Shown here: piece by piece, positions 55,586-64,000 of the stretch
Layout: each line of letters starts with the position of its first letter
Numbering within the stretch: position 1 is the first letter of the stretch
Assembly: GCA_026075535.2 (NCBI GenBank)
Contig: AP026538.1
Coordinates: forward strand, 8,246,001 to 8,310,000
Length of the DNA: 64,000 nt
Reading direction: 5' to 3'
Source of the DNA: Tricholoma matsutake
Taxonomy: Eukaryota > Basidiomycota > Agaricomycetes > Agaricales > Tricholomataceae
Made by a program: the position numbers and the translations under genes
Notes under the pieces: generated by a model
What the model was told of the DNA's origin: nothing
The model's input: the letters and a program-made list of their open reading frames with translations, nothing else
Database searches by the model: none

Positions 55586-58500
55586 TAAGGATTGCCAGGG
55601 GTAACCCTTGGGTATATTTTCTCATACCTGTACCCATACCCGTGAACACCATACCTGTATGGTTAAGGGTACAGGTACATCATGAATTGTCACGGGTATA
55701 GGAAAAAAACCGTGGGTACAAGCAGGATACCGCAGGTATCAATACAAAACTTGGTTACAGGCCACAAGAGATGTTAGTACTATGAAATGTTATAAAAAGT
55801 CCTATCTACTCTTTGTGGACACAGCTGCTACCACATTGTCAAATACTATGAGATCACAATGAGCCCATGAACCAAAGCAGAGGAAAGCCCAAATTGAGGA
55901 TGGGGAGAGTCTGTTGTCAGAGAATGGGAGAAGATGACGGCCTTGTGAGAACACCCTTTCGACAGAGGTAGAAGTAGCTGAACATTGCGTCAGAGTTATC
56001 ATCATGTAATCTGAGACCACACTTACTGAATGCTCAAATAGTCCAGAGCCATGTGATAAAGGTTTGGGTACACATATTGGTTGTCTACCCACCACTTCAA
56101 AGGATCATTGACATTCTCAACAGGGAGTTTGAGGTATTTGAGGATCTCACTTGCACGAGGAGCAGTGGTAACCAAAAGGTTGCCGAAAGAGGCAAATCCA
56201 CTATCATTCTTGGTCTTTGAATTCTTCATGGGCGTCGTGTTGGATTCATCAGCCACCTTCTCATACTTCGCAACATACTCCTCTCAGACCAGACATTCTG
56301 CTTCTTCAATCCATTCACCAGGCCACTTCTGCTTGCGGAAATACTCAAGTTTCATTCCAGGGTGTAGGGCCATGGCAATACGGTATATAGTAGAAGCATT
56401 GGTAAGCAAGTAGTAGCAATCCATTTTCTTGCGTGTGAGTGTCATAGCTGCTGTGAGGGAGGGGTGGTATGCTTTCCCTGTTTGGTAGTGGAGGTTGCTC
56501 GTTATCTGGTCCATCGCAGGAATGACAGCGGTGACACTAGCAGAGTCTTGGGAGAAGAAGAGGGTCGTGTTCTTGTATTGAAGGAGGACTGCAACTAGAT
56601 CCTCAGCAATAGACCACTCCTCCATTTCCAGTTTGAATTTCCGGAGCTTGAGGGACTTGTCAGCTGTCATGGCATCAATAATGGTGCAATACTTGACCAC
56701 AAAGCAGAGCATATAGTACGTAGAATTCCAATGAGTGACAATGTTGCAAGGGAGGATGCGTGACTTGAGTTTGAGCTCTTTGCAATAGCAATGCCAGGCA
56801 GGGAGGGCAATGGTTGTTGACCATACAATTGCAAAAGCAAGGCGGCAAAGTTTTGTTACCACTTTGCGGACAGCAGCCGTATCAGCCATAACCTTGTCAT
56901 ATGCATCTTCACCCAGCTGGTCCAATTCATCAATGCCATTGTCTGCATCATCTTCCAGAGAGTCTTCGTCTTCGTCTCCAGCTTTGTCTTCATCATCATC
57001 TTCACCATCTCCGTCATCACTCTCCAAGTTCAGGAGGTCATCCAACATCATTAGTGTCAGCATCTTCAGTCATTTTCCCTAACCCAGCATTGAAAGGACA
57101 TAGGAGGGTTTTCGCAGAGAGTTGTAAGGTATGATTGAAGCGATGGACATGGTGCTCCAACACAAAAGAGTTGGCCATGTCTGCAAGAGCTTCACTTTGT
57201 GTGTTGTTTGACGTTGCATTGTTGGCATTCATGGCAAGGATCTGTAGATACCATAAGTTCAAAAGCATAATGTTAGGCCACAAACTTACCCAGTCTTGAA
57301 GCCCAAACATCTTGAGCATCTGCTGAAATGCCTTCTCCAATGCCAAGCCAGTGTGAGACTCAGGAACTTCAATGATATCTAATAAAAAAGCCAACATAGT
57401 CCCATTGTGCTTGAGGTGCACAGTCCAAGCAATGAAAGCATGATGGTTGGTTGACGTCCATGCATCAGTTGCGAAATGAATATGGCCTGGGTGATCTTGA
57501 AGGAGTTTCATGATACATTTGCAGCACTTCAAATAAGCAGTGTTGGCATCATGTCGAACAGTGCTTGGAGATGGGACCTTTAGGTGGGGGTGTCCAGTTG
57601 TGAGGAGATCAATGAGTTCAGGATTGGAAGTGATGGTGGCTGGGCGATTGCTTTCGGCTACCCATTTTGCAATGTGGGCACTAATGTACATAAGTCAAAG
57701 AAAAATATTCAAATAATTTGGTACATACTGGAACTCAGGGGTTGAGTGCGGATGATGAGAATATGTAACAGGGTGTTTGCCTTGACTGGCGAAAGCACTG
57801 AAAATGTTACCACTCCAGCTGCCACCAGACTCCCCCCTTACAGCCTCATTAACTGTATCCTCGCTGAAGCAGTGAACTGCATGGTGACAAAGGTTAGCAG
57901 TTGAAGACTTGTCACCTGTGTCTTGAAAATGCTGAACACCTCGTGCCCCAGTCTTGCATTTCTTTGCTGAACATGTGAAGAAGTGGGTGAGGCAACCCTT
58001 GTGTACCTCGATTGTTACTTCAGATTTGAAGAACAAGTATATTGGGGACTTCCAGGTTTCCTTGGCCATTGCTGTGAATTGAAATGAGGCAACGAGGTAA
58101 GAAGAAAACTTGGACGGACCAAGTTCTTTCTCAAGGTCTTCCAGCTCCTCATCAGACTCAAGGTCGATAACCTCTGGTGAGTCGTTGGTCTTGAGGCTGG
58201 ATTGTTCAGTAGCCCAGTTGTCCTCTAGTTCACTGATAGCTGGAGACAAAATGTTAGATGGCACAAGTTTGGCCCACTTGAGAGGTTGAATGATTGCAGT
58301 GGCGCCTTTCTTGATATGCTTGAGGCCATGCCCAATTGCCTTTGCACTAGATTTTGCTGCATTGGATACGGAAGACGACGTAGATTGCAGTGATGTATGC
58401 GACAATTTCACAGAGGACTTAGTTGAATTGGGGGGCATGATGCATGAGTGGGGTGATAAAAGTAGAGGATCCTTCTCTCACCTTTAAATGACCAAGCCAG

Positions 58501-58880
58501 ATCTTGATTTTTTTGTTAACCCCAATGTGATTGTACAAACCCATGTTTTATAAAATAAAAAAAATAAATAAAAATAAATAAGAGGGCCACGCTGCTAGAA
58601 GAGCTGGTGGTCGGATTGAACAAGCAGAATTCCCATGGACCTGGTATACAATCAACATGGTGCCAAGATTGCAAGGCTGACTTGGTGACAAGCAGTTCAA
58701 TCATAAATTGGCACCCAGAAGTTGAAATATATTTATGCTACGCGATGTGTGTAAAAACCCATATACCCGCATGTACGGGTATGGTTTTTTTGTGGGTACA
58801 ATAATTCAAACCCGTACCCGTACCCATGCATACCTGTGACCCAATACTCATGGTGTTACCCATACCCGTGACACTCCTTA
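55586..58880 (-). mobile_element. hAT DNA transposon (3295 bp) with a decayed transposase gene, perfect 8-bp TSD
   Basis: Flanked by CCTGTCAT on both sides (55578-55585 and 58881-58888). The ends begin TAAGGATTGCCAGGGG (left) and, inverted, TAAGGAGTGTCACGGG (right). The subterminal regions are rich in ACCCGTACCC/GGGTAT words. Removing the element and one duplication rejoins the Copia-C integrase sequence in frame. Its left 60 bases closely match one end of the elements at 34735 and 60452, and its right end the other, so it is a plausible source of the transposase that moved them. Confidence 0.95.
55802..58438 (-). pseudogene. hAT transposase, decayed
   Basis: Starts at ATG 58438. Exon 1 (58438-57729) holds a Ser/Lys-rich N-terminus and a BED-type zinc-finger region (CSAKKC ... 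CHHAVHC). Exon 2 starts at 57680 (AHIAKWVAESNRP...) and carries the RNase-H-like core start (HFATDAWTSTNHHAFIAWT). A 48-nt intron (57291-57244) precedes ILAMNANNATSNNT. The C-terminal hAT dimerisation region ends at 55802 (SVERVFSQGRHLLPFSDNRLS). Three faults are visible: the frame shifts near 57050 after GLGKMTED; a TGA at 56286-56284 stands where Arg is expected (V-stop-EEYVAKYEK); and the splice near 56025 does not keep frame. As read it cannot make a full transposase. Confidence 0.85.
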
Positions 58881-59012
58881 CCTGTCATACCAGAGTTCCC
58901 AAGGTGTACTCCCTGCAAGGGAACACATAGTGGTCTTGGTGTGCAAATGAGATGCAGTAAGATAAAATTCATCCCAGAGGAATGGTGGCAAGCCCAAAAG
59001 GATCCACATGGT

Positions 59013-60050
59013 TAGAGAATACCAGGGGTATGCAAAACCCCCAGGGTAATGGTGAAGAGTATGTGAGAGTAGGGGTAAGAGTACAGGAGTTGTCACCCTT
59101 GACTTACCCCTACTCTTGGAAAGGGTATGCAGGGGTACGGCAGGGTATGATTGTGCCCTTTCAAAGTATAAAGCTGCCATATTGTGAGATTTCAGCAATG
59201 GAGTTAATGATTTTGAGAACTGAAACTCAACATAACTAGATATCTCTTCAGAATAGTCCAGTTCAGTCCAGTTTTTTTACCCTAAAAGGGGTAGACTGAG
59301 ACTGTAACTGGTCTAGGACCACCCCAGGCATTGGGGAACCAGACCAGCTAGGACTGGTCTACTTTGGTTAATAGACCAAAAAAGGACTGATTAAGACCAG
59401 TTTTTTGTCATGAAATTTATTATACCTATATAACCATTGGTATCTCAGCAACTATTACCTGGACCATCTGACCAAGGTATAGGCGGATGTATATTGTAAT
59501 TCCCCAGTGTTTGGTCCAAGTGTTAAGAGATTTTATCAAGATCTAACCTGGTTATGGGCAACACAGATGTACATTATCTGAAGTCATGCCTGGCTGCAGT
59601 GTAGCTCAGAATTTGTTGCTACTTGTCAGGGATGTTAATTGAATCAAATCTACATGGTAGAAATGTTTATGTGTGTTATTTTAATGCCTTGGATGATGTC
59701 CAATTGCCCTCAGTATTTTTGTAGCACAGGTTATAAGCAGTACTATCAAAGTTACTCTAATCATGACAAAATAGTGGTATGAAAATGTATTGGGTCATAT
59801 CTTTCTCAGTTCTGAACCATTTTGGATGAACCAGGGAGCAGAATTGAAGGAAATATATATGGGGGTCAGTCTTTTAACTGGCCATTAGTCCAGTCTCTTT
59901 CAGTCACGGTCATGGTGAAGGGTATTATGTCCCCCTTGTACCCTTACCCTCACCCCCAGAAACCCCTACCCTTGTGAAGGGGTAAGGGTTTTGGAGGGTA
60001 AGAGTAAGGGTAGAGAATTTTTACCCCAGGGTTACTCCTGGTATTCTCTA
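59013..60050. mobile_element. hAT-like non-autonomous element (1038 bp), perfect 8-bp TSD
   Basis: Left end TAGAGAATACCAGGGGTA; right end, inverted, TAGAGAATACCAGGAGTA. Target-site duplication CACATGGT (59005-59012 and 60051-60058). There is no transposase. The interior contains a segment from about 59244 (GTCCAGTTCAGTCCAG...) that resembles the end of the element starting near 62755, so it may itself hold a nested insertion. Confidence 0.88.
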
Positions 60051-60451
60051 CACATGGTACAGGCCTTAGCCATCAGAGTCCTATCCATCTGTTCAACCCA
60101 ACCTATATGTGCAGATGTGCAGTGCTGTGAAACATTGGTCGGTACCCTGAGATTTCAACCACTGCTCCATTTCATGGGACTTAAGCTCACCATTATCAGT
60201 GACATAAGTTCCAACCTTGAGTCCTGTTTCATTTTCCTGAGCAAGTTCCCAAGCTTTTAGTTCAGGAAAAGAATCATCCTTATTTTGTAAGGGTATGGAC
60301 CAAGGGAACAACATATAATTATCAACAATATCCATGATGTATGAATTGCCAGTATGTGACTTCACTGCATGTGAACCTGATAGATCAACCCACACCTTCT
60401 CAAGTCTGCTTGTCACTCATGACCTGGTCCCTCTTCATGCTTCTTTGGAAC

Positions 60452-61543
60452 TAGGGCACAGCATGGGTACAGGTAACACTGTGTGTTTCTCCTTACGGGT
60501 ATGCAGGGGTACAGGTACAGGTATGGCATTGCCCTACCCGCACAACACTGTACCCTTACCCATGGGTTTATGGGTACTGACAGCCAGTCATGTGCCTGAT
60601 CATATGATGTTGTTGATCACAACAACAACAACAACAACATGATCAACAACAACATCAACAGCAACGATGACCACGATGATGATGATGACCCCCTCTCTTG
60701 CTCCAAATGCAAGTGGGGGGTTTTCTTTTGTTCTGGGCAATGATGATGGCGACAAACCCCCTCCCTTGCTCCAAATGTGAGTGGGGGGGTTTTCCTTTTG
60801 TTCTGGGCAACGATGATGATGACGACCTCTCCCTTGCATCAAATGCAAGGGGGGGTTTTCTTTTGTTCTGGGCAATGATGATGGCGACAACCCCCCTCCC
60901 TTGCTCCAAACATGAGTGGGGAGTTCCTCTTTTGTTCTGGGCAATGACGATGATGACGACCCCCTCCCTTGCATCAAACATGAGTGGGGGGGTTTTCTTT
61001 TGTTCTGGGCAATGACAATGGCGACAACCCCCCTCCCTCACTCCAAATGCGAGTGGGGGGGTTTTTCTTTTGTTCTGGGCAATGACAATGACAACGACCC
61101 CCTCCCTTGCATCAAACATGAGCTGGAGGGAATATCTTGTGGTTTGTAGGCAATGACAACAATGACTCCCACCCCCTCCCTCAGATGGCACAAAGCAACA
61201 ATGGGCTCAGCGACTACAGGCACCACCCCCCCTCCCTCACTTCAAATGTGAGAGGGGGGGGTTTCTCATCTTGTTCTGGGTGACAACCACCACCACCACC
61301 ACCACCACCCCTCACTGCAAATGTGAGTGGGGGGGGTTTCTCTTTCTATATATTAGTTAGTGTAATTAATTTAGTGTAATCAGATTATTTAGATACATAT
61401 TCATGCTGAAACCCATGAATAACCACAGGTAACCCACAGAAACCTGCGGTAACACTGTACCCCTACCCATGTGGGTATGGTGTTCATGGGTACAGGTAAG
61501 GGTATGAGGAAATATACCTGAGGGTTACCCATGCCATGCCCTA
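60452..61543. mobile_element. hAT-derived non-autonomous element with expanded tandem array (1092 bp), perfect 8-bp TSD
   Basis: Same family as 34735-35748: left end TAGGGCACAGCATGGGTA; right end, inverted, TAGGGCATGGCATGGGTA. Target-site duplication TTTGGAAC (60444-60451 and 61544-61551). The last ~200 bases (61335-61543) match 35560-35748 closely. Between them the C-rich/G-rich tandem repeat has grown to about nine units, and the hairpin-intron module seen in the other copy is absent. Confidence 0.92.
60690..61330. repeat. Tandem repeat, about nine units of 65-70 bp (two longer)
   Basis: Each unit reads CCCCCTCCCTTG, then CTCCAAATG or CATCAAACATG, then a G run, then TTTTCTTTTGTTCTGGGCAA and a GATGATGAC-type tail. 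CTCCAAA and CATCAAA versions alternate, suggesting a two-unit higher-order repeat. The C-run and G-run of each unit can pair as a hairpin. Long frames are open on both strands. Confidence 0.85.
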
Positions 61544-62984
61544 TTTGGAACAGGTGTCTTCACCTGCTTGCCCAGAATGCATGACTCACATTTAGGTGGC
61601 CATAAAGTAGATGTGATAGGCACACCTGTGAGGGTACCTTTTTAGCCATGTCCCAGATTGACTGGTAATTTGCATGACCAAGACAACAATGCCAAGTCTC
61701 CAGAGTAGGGGACTTGTGAATGGTGAGCACATGATTGATGGTCGCTGAGTGGATGTGAAGTATGTAAAGCTTCTTGGACATTCATGATCCATGGGCTATG
61801 AGTGCATCAGTGGATTTGTCAGTGATCCAACATGTACTGCTATCAAAATGTGCCACAGTGTAAGTCCAGCCCTGCAGACTTACAACATCCACTACATACA
61901 CATACATCCATGACACCAACATGTGCCCCACTGCACATTCTATGCCGCCATCATTAGCTCAGAACTCCACCAACCAAAGTCATGTGACTGATGAACCTTT
62001 GATGAATTTTGGGCACGTGACTGATGAACCTCCTATCCTGACAAATGTCAGCCCTCCCCAAACTTTCAACAACTTATCTACTGACACTGACATCTATTCT
62101 ACAGCTCCAATATAGTCTATTACACCCATCATGGCCCAGGTATGGACCACTGATGCAGCACCTTCCTAAATCACATACTATGCTTGATGCAGCCTTTCCT
62201 AACTGTGCATTATGCCTGATGCAGCCTTTTACCTACACAGTTTACTTTTTACATATATATCTTTATTTTGATTTCACACCTTCATTCCCACTTCTGTGCA
62301 ATGAAGGTATAGTACATATTATATCTTATTTGTAGTAACTTACACTCCCATTTCCATGCAATGAAGATACCTTGATCCTGTCTTTCCTGTCCACCTTAGT
62401 GTAGGCTGCCAAACTCAGCATCCTTCCACATGGCATTGGAGTTGTCTGCCAATGTTCCAACTGAGATGAGTTGGACTGCCAAATTTGGGATGTAGAGTAC
62501 ATTACATAATATAATTGATGCGCCTCAAGCTATTCTTAACTTTATGTCTCCAACACCCATGGCAGCAATAGTCAAACCACCAACACCTTTGACAGATCAG
62601 GATGGGATGGGATGGAGGGTGAGGAAATCAGACTTGATAGGGGAGATATGTACCATTGCACCTGAGTTGATAATGAAAGGAAAATTATCTGTGGTAACAC
62701 TAGAATGACATGTTTGGTTGAGAAGCTTGACAGTGAGTGTGATTAGTGTTTTAAGGTCTGGTTTGGTCCAGTTTTTCGACCCCAAAGTGGGTTAACTGGG
62801 ACCATAACTGGTCCAGACTGCAAGCCCAAGTGACATAGACCGTAACCAAACTGATAGGACCAGTCCTAATCAGTTTGGTTACAGTCCAGAAAACTGGTTT
62901 AAACTGGTTTTTGTCCCATTTTTTTTAGGGAAGACACATCAGTAGAAAACCACCCCTTCATCTCACGTTTTGAGCAAAGGAGGA

Positions 62985-63420
62985 GCGGGTGTTGCGTTGT
63001 CGCTGTCTCATGGTCCCCATTCATCCTCATTGTCATCCCCAATCATTGTCATTCCCTGCTTGTCGTTCATCATTGTTGTTGTCCCCTACTTGTTCATTGT
63101 TGTTGTTGTCCCCTACTCATTTGTTATTGTTGTTGTCCCCTGCTTGTTGTTCATTGTTGTTGTTGTTGTCCCCTACTCGTTGTTCATCATCGTTGTTGTC
63201 CTCTGCTTGGGGTTCATTGTCATTGTTGTCCCCTACTCGTTGTTTGTCATCATCGTCCTCCACTCATTTTTTGTCATCATTGTTGTCCCCTGCTTGTCAT
63301 TTGTCATTTGTTGTCATTGTCATCCCTTGTTGTCCTCATCTTCATTGTCCTCATCTCCTGCACCCACAGTCCACCCCATGAGCAGTGGCTCATGAGGCTG
63401 GAAGTGGGTGCTGTGTTGTC
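62985..63420 (-). repeat. GTTGTCCCC-rich repeat with GAGC..GCTC palindrome (family copy 7)
   Basis: Low-complexity (TTGTTGTCCCCTACT)n on the plus strand, ending in ATGAGCAGTGGCTCAT (63378-63393). On the minus strand it lies downstream of the stem-loop and intron-like segment at 63453-63552. Confidence 0.5.
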
Positions 63421-63452
63421 AGTGTTATAATGTGTTATAATATACATAGATT

Positions 63453-63514
63453 CTAAGAAACAAACAAGATAATAATTAGTTACAAATGAAAGGCAAAGAG
63501 TAAAAGATACTTAC
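63453..63514 (-). other. Intron-like segment next to a hairpin
   Basis: Read on the minus strand: GTAAGTATCTTTT...TGTTTCTTAG, 62 bases, with GTAACTAAT as a branch candidate. Confidence 0.5.
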
Positions 63515-63515
63515 C

Positions 63516-63552
63516 TGGGGCACAAACAACAACAGATGTTGTTTGTGCCCCA
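63516..63552. repeat. Perfect 16-bp inverted repeat (stem-loop)
   Basis: Left arm TGGGGCACAAACAACA (63516-63531), loop ACAGA, right arm its exact complement (63537-63552). On the minus strand the arm ends in CCCCA, one base before a GTAAGT donor-like site at 63514. Confidence 0.95.
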
Positions 63553-64000
63553 GTTGTGGACAAGGCCATTGTTGTAGGGAGAGAAACCAAGTTGCGAAAC
63601 ACATTGTGGCTGGTGGCAATACAGTACAAATAAATGTAAACATATAAACAAAAGATGTAAACATGTCAAAAACACATAAACGAGAGTACATGTGACCATG
63701 CAAACAGGTGCAAATGGTCAGTGCTATTTAAACAGCTTACTTTTCCCTCTATTCATTTGGGCATGCCCCCATTTTTTATCTATGACATATGTAATTAGTA
63801 TATAAATATATTTATTTGGTACTCTTATAGGAGCTTATAGGGTACTTAATCTAAGTGTAAAAGACCAGTTGTAAACCAGTTACAACTGGTCTTATAATGG
63901 TCTTCAAATGTTTTCAAAATGAGTGAACCAGCAACCAAACCGCAGTTTTGGTTACTCAATTTTTCAGACAAACGGACCAAACTGCAGCATGGACTGCAGT

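Larger units (their letters stand above)
52998..62754 (-). mobile_element. Copia-C: decayed Ty1/Copia element on the minus strand, split by at least four insertions
   Basis: Its 3' LTR is at 52998-53269 and its body runs leftward-to-rightward in reverse to the protease region near 62597-62750, where another inverted-end element begins. The 5' LTR is not in the window. The body is interrupted by a hAT (55586-58880), a MITE (59013-60050) and a hAT-derived element (60452-61543), each with a perfect 8-bp duplication. The protein pieces match Copia-B (for example STPWELWYD versus STPWEMWYE), so B and C are relatives. Confidence 0.85.
53282..62754 (-). pseudogene. Copia-C gag-pol remnants
   Basis: Minus-strand order from right to left: protease region (62785-62597, with INSGA in place of the catalytic DSGA), pre-integrase (61781-61560, ETWHCCLGHANYQS), integrase core (60416-60093, VWVDLSGSHAVK and YVTDNG), integrase C-terminus (59012-58889, joining 55577-55428 across the hAT), linker (55424-55020), reverse transcriptase (54994-54209, IDIKTAFLYG; VHVDD replaces YVDD), and RNase H (54196-53348, TNSDWA and STCEVEY). 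Frames shift between pieces and several stops occur. The protease change and the breaks make it inactive. Confidence 0.85.
62755..64000. mobile_element. Inverted-end element running off the window (partial)
   Basis: The left region (62755-62935) is made of GGTCTGGTTTGGTCCAG and ACTGGTTT words. The window's last 140 bases contain inverted versions (CGGACCAAACTGCAG; GTAACCAAAACTGC inverted). Between them is a GTTGTCCCC-rich unit of the hairpin/EQLL family. The right boundary and any duplication are beyond base 64000. Confidence 0.45.

Noticed and set aside
60655..61191. 178-residue minus-strand frame and overlapping plus-strand frames over the tandem array
   Set aside because: Open frames follow from the repeated unit lacking stops; there is no start context, domain or non-repeat part.

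Overview
The window looks like a TE-rich stretch of a basidiomycete genome, most likely an agaricomycete. The host genes are cut by many introns of about 48-70 nt with GT..AG ends. The set includes a DUF6534-type multi-pass membrane protein and an ExxR/FxxGxRxC cytochrome P450, both typical of mushroom-forming fungi. The intergenic DNA is full of nested retrotransposons and hAT-type DNA elements. I see no rRNA, tRNA, CRISPR array or prokaryotic operon.

Left gene island (1-12.6 kb). In order: the 3' end of an unidentified gene; a seven-exon gene for a ~1984-residue low-complexity protein ending in a RING-H2 domain (+); a three-finger C2H2 protein (-); a VHS-GAT trafficking adaptor (-); and a 201-residue unidentified protein (-). 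From 12.6 to 17 kb I find no convincing gene.

First transposon block (17-42.5 kb). It starts with GT-rich units of a repeat family that can encode an EQLLxGW motif. Next is a decayed Ty1/Copia element, Copia-B (19282-29427, TSD CATAT). An intact Copia element, A1 (19979-25737, TSD CCACA), sits inside its gag gene. After several small terminal-inverted-repeat elements comes a second intact copy, A2 (36504-42260, TSD AGTAT), inside a hAT-like element. A1 and A2 each encode an uninterrupted 1621-residue Gag-Pol, and each has LTR pairs that look identical, so both inserted recently.

Right gene island (44-50 kb). It holds a 12-exon P450 (514 residues) and a many-exon DUF6534-type membrane protein gene.

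Second transposon block (53-64 kb). This is a decayed Copia element on the minus strand (Copia-C), split by a 3.3 kb hAT element with a decayed transposase gene (55586-58880, perfect 8-bp TSD), by two non-autonomous hAT-like elements with perfect 8-bp TSDs, and by another inverted-end element that runs off the window.

The least explained signal is a dispersed repeat family, at least five copies at 18.5, 33.9, 34.2, 35.1 and 63.5 kb. A stem-loop sits next to an apparent 5' splice site in four of them. A ~55-65 nt intron-like segment and a GAGCA..TGCTC palindrome that can encode EQLLxGW follow. A similar stem-loop next to GTGAGT/GTAAGA occurs in the LTRs of the older Copia elements. One copy lies between hAT termini, which suggests captured host or element exons.
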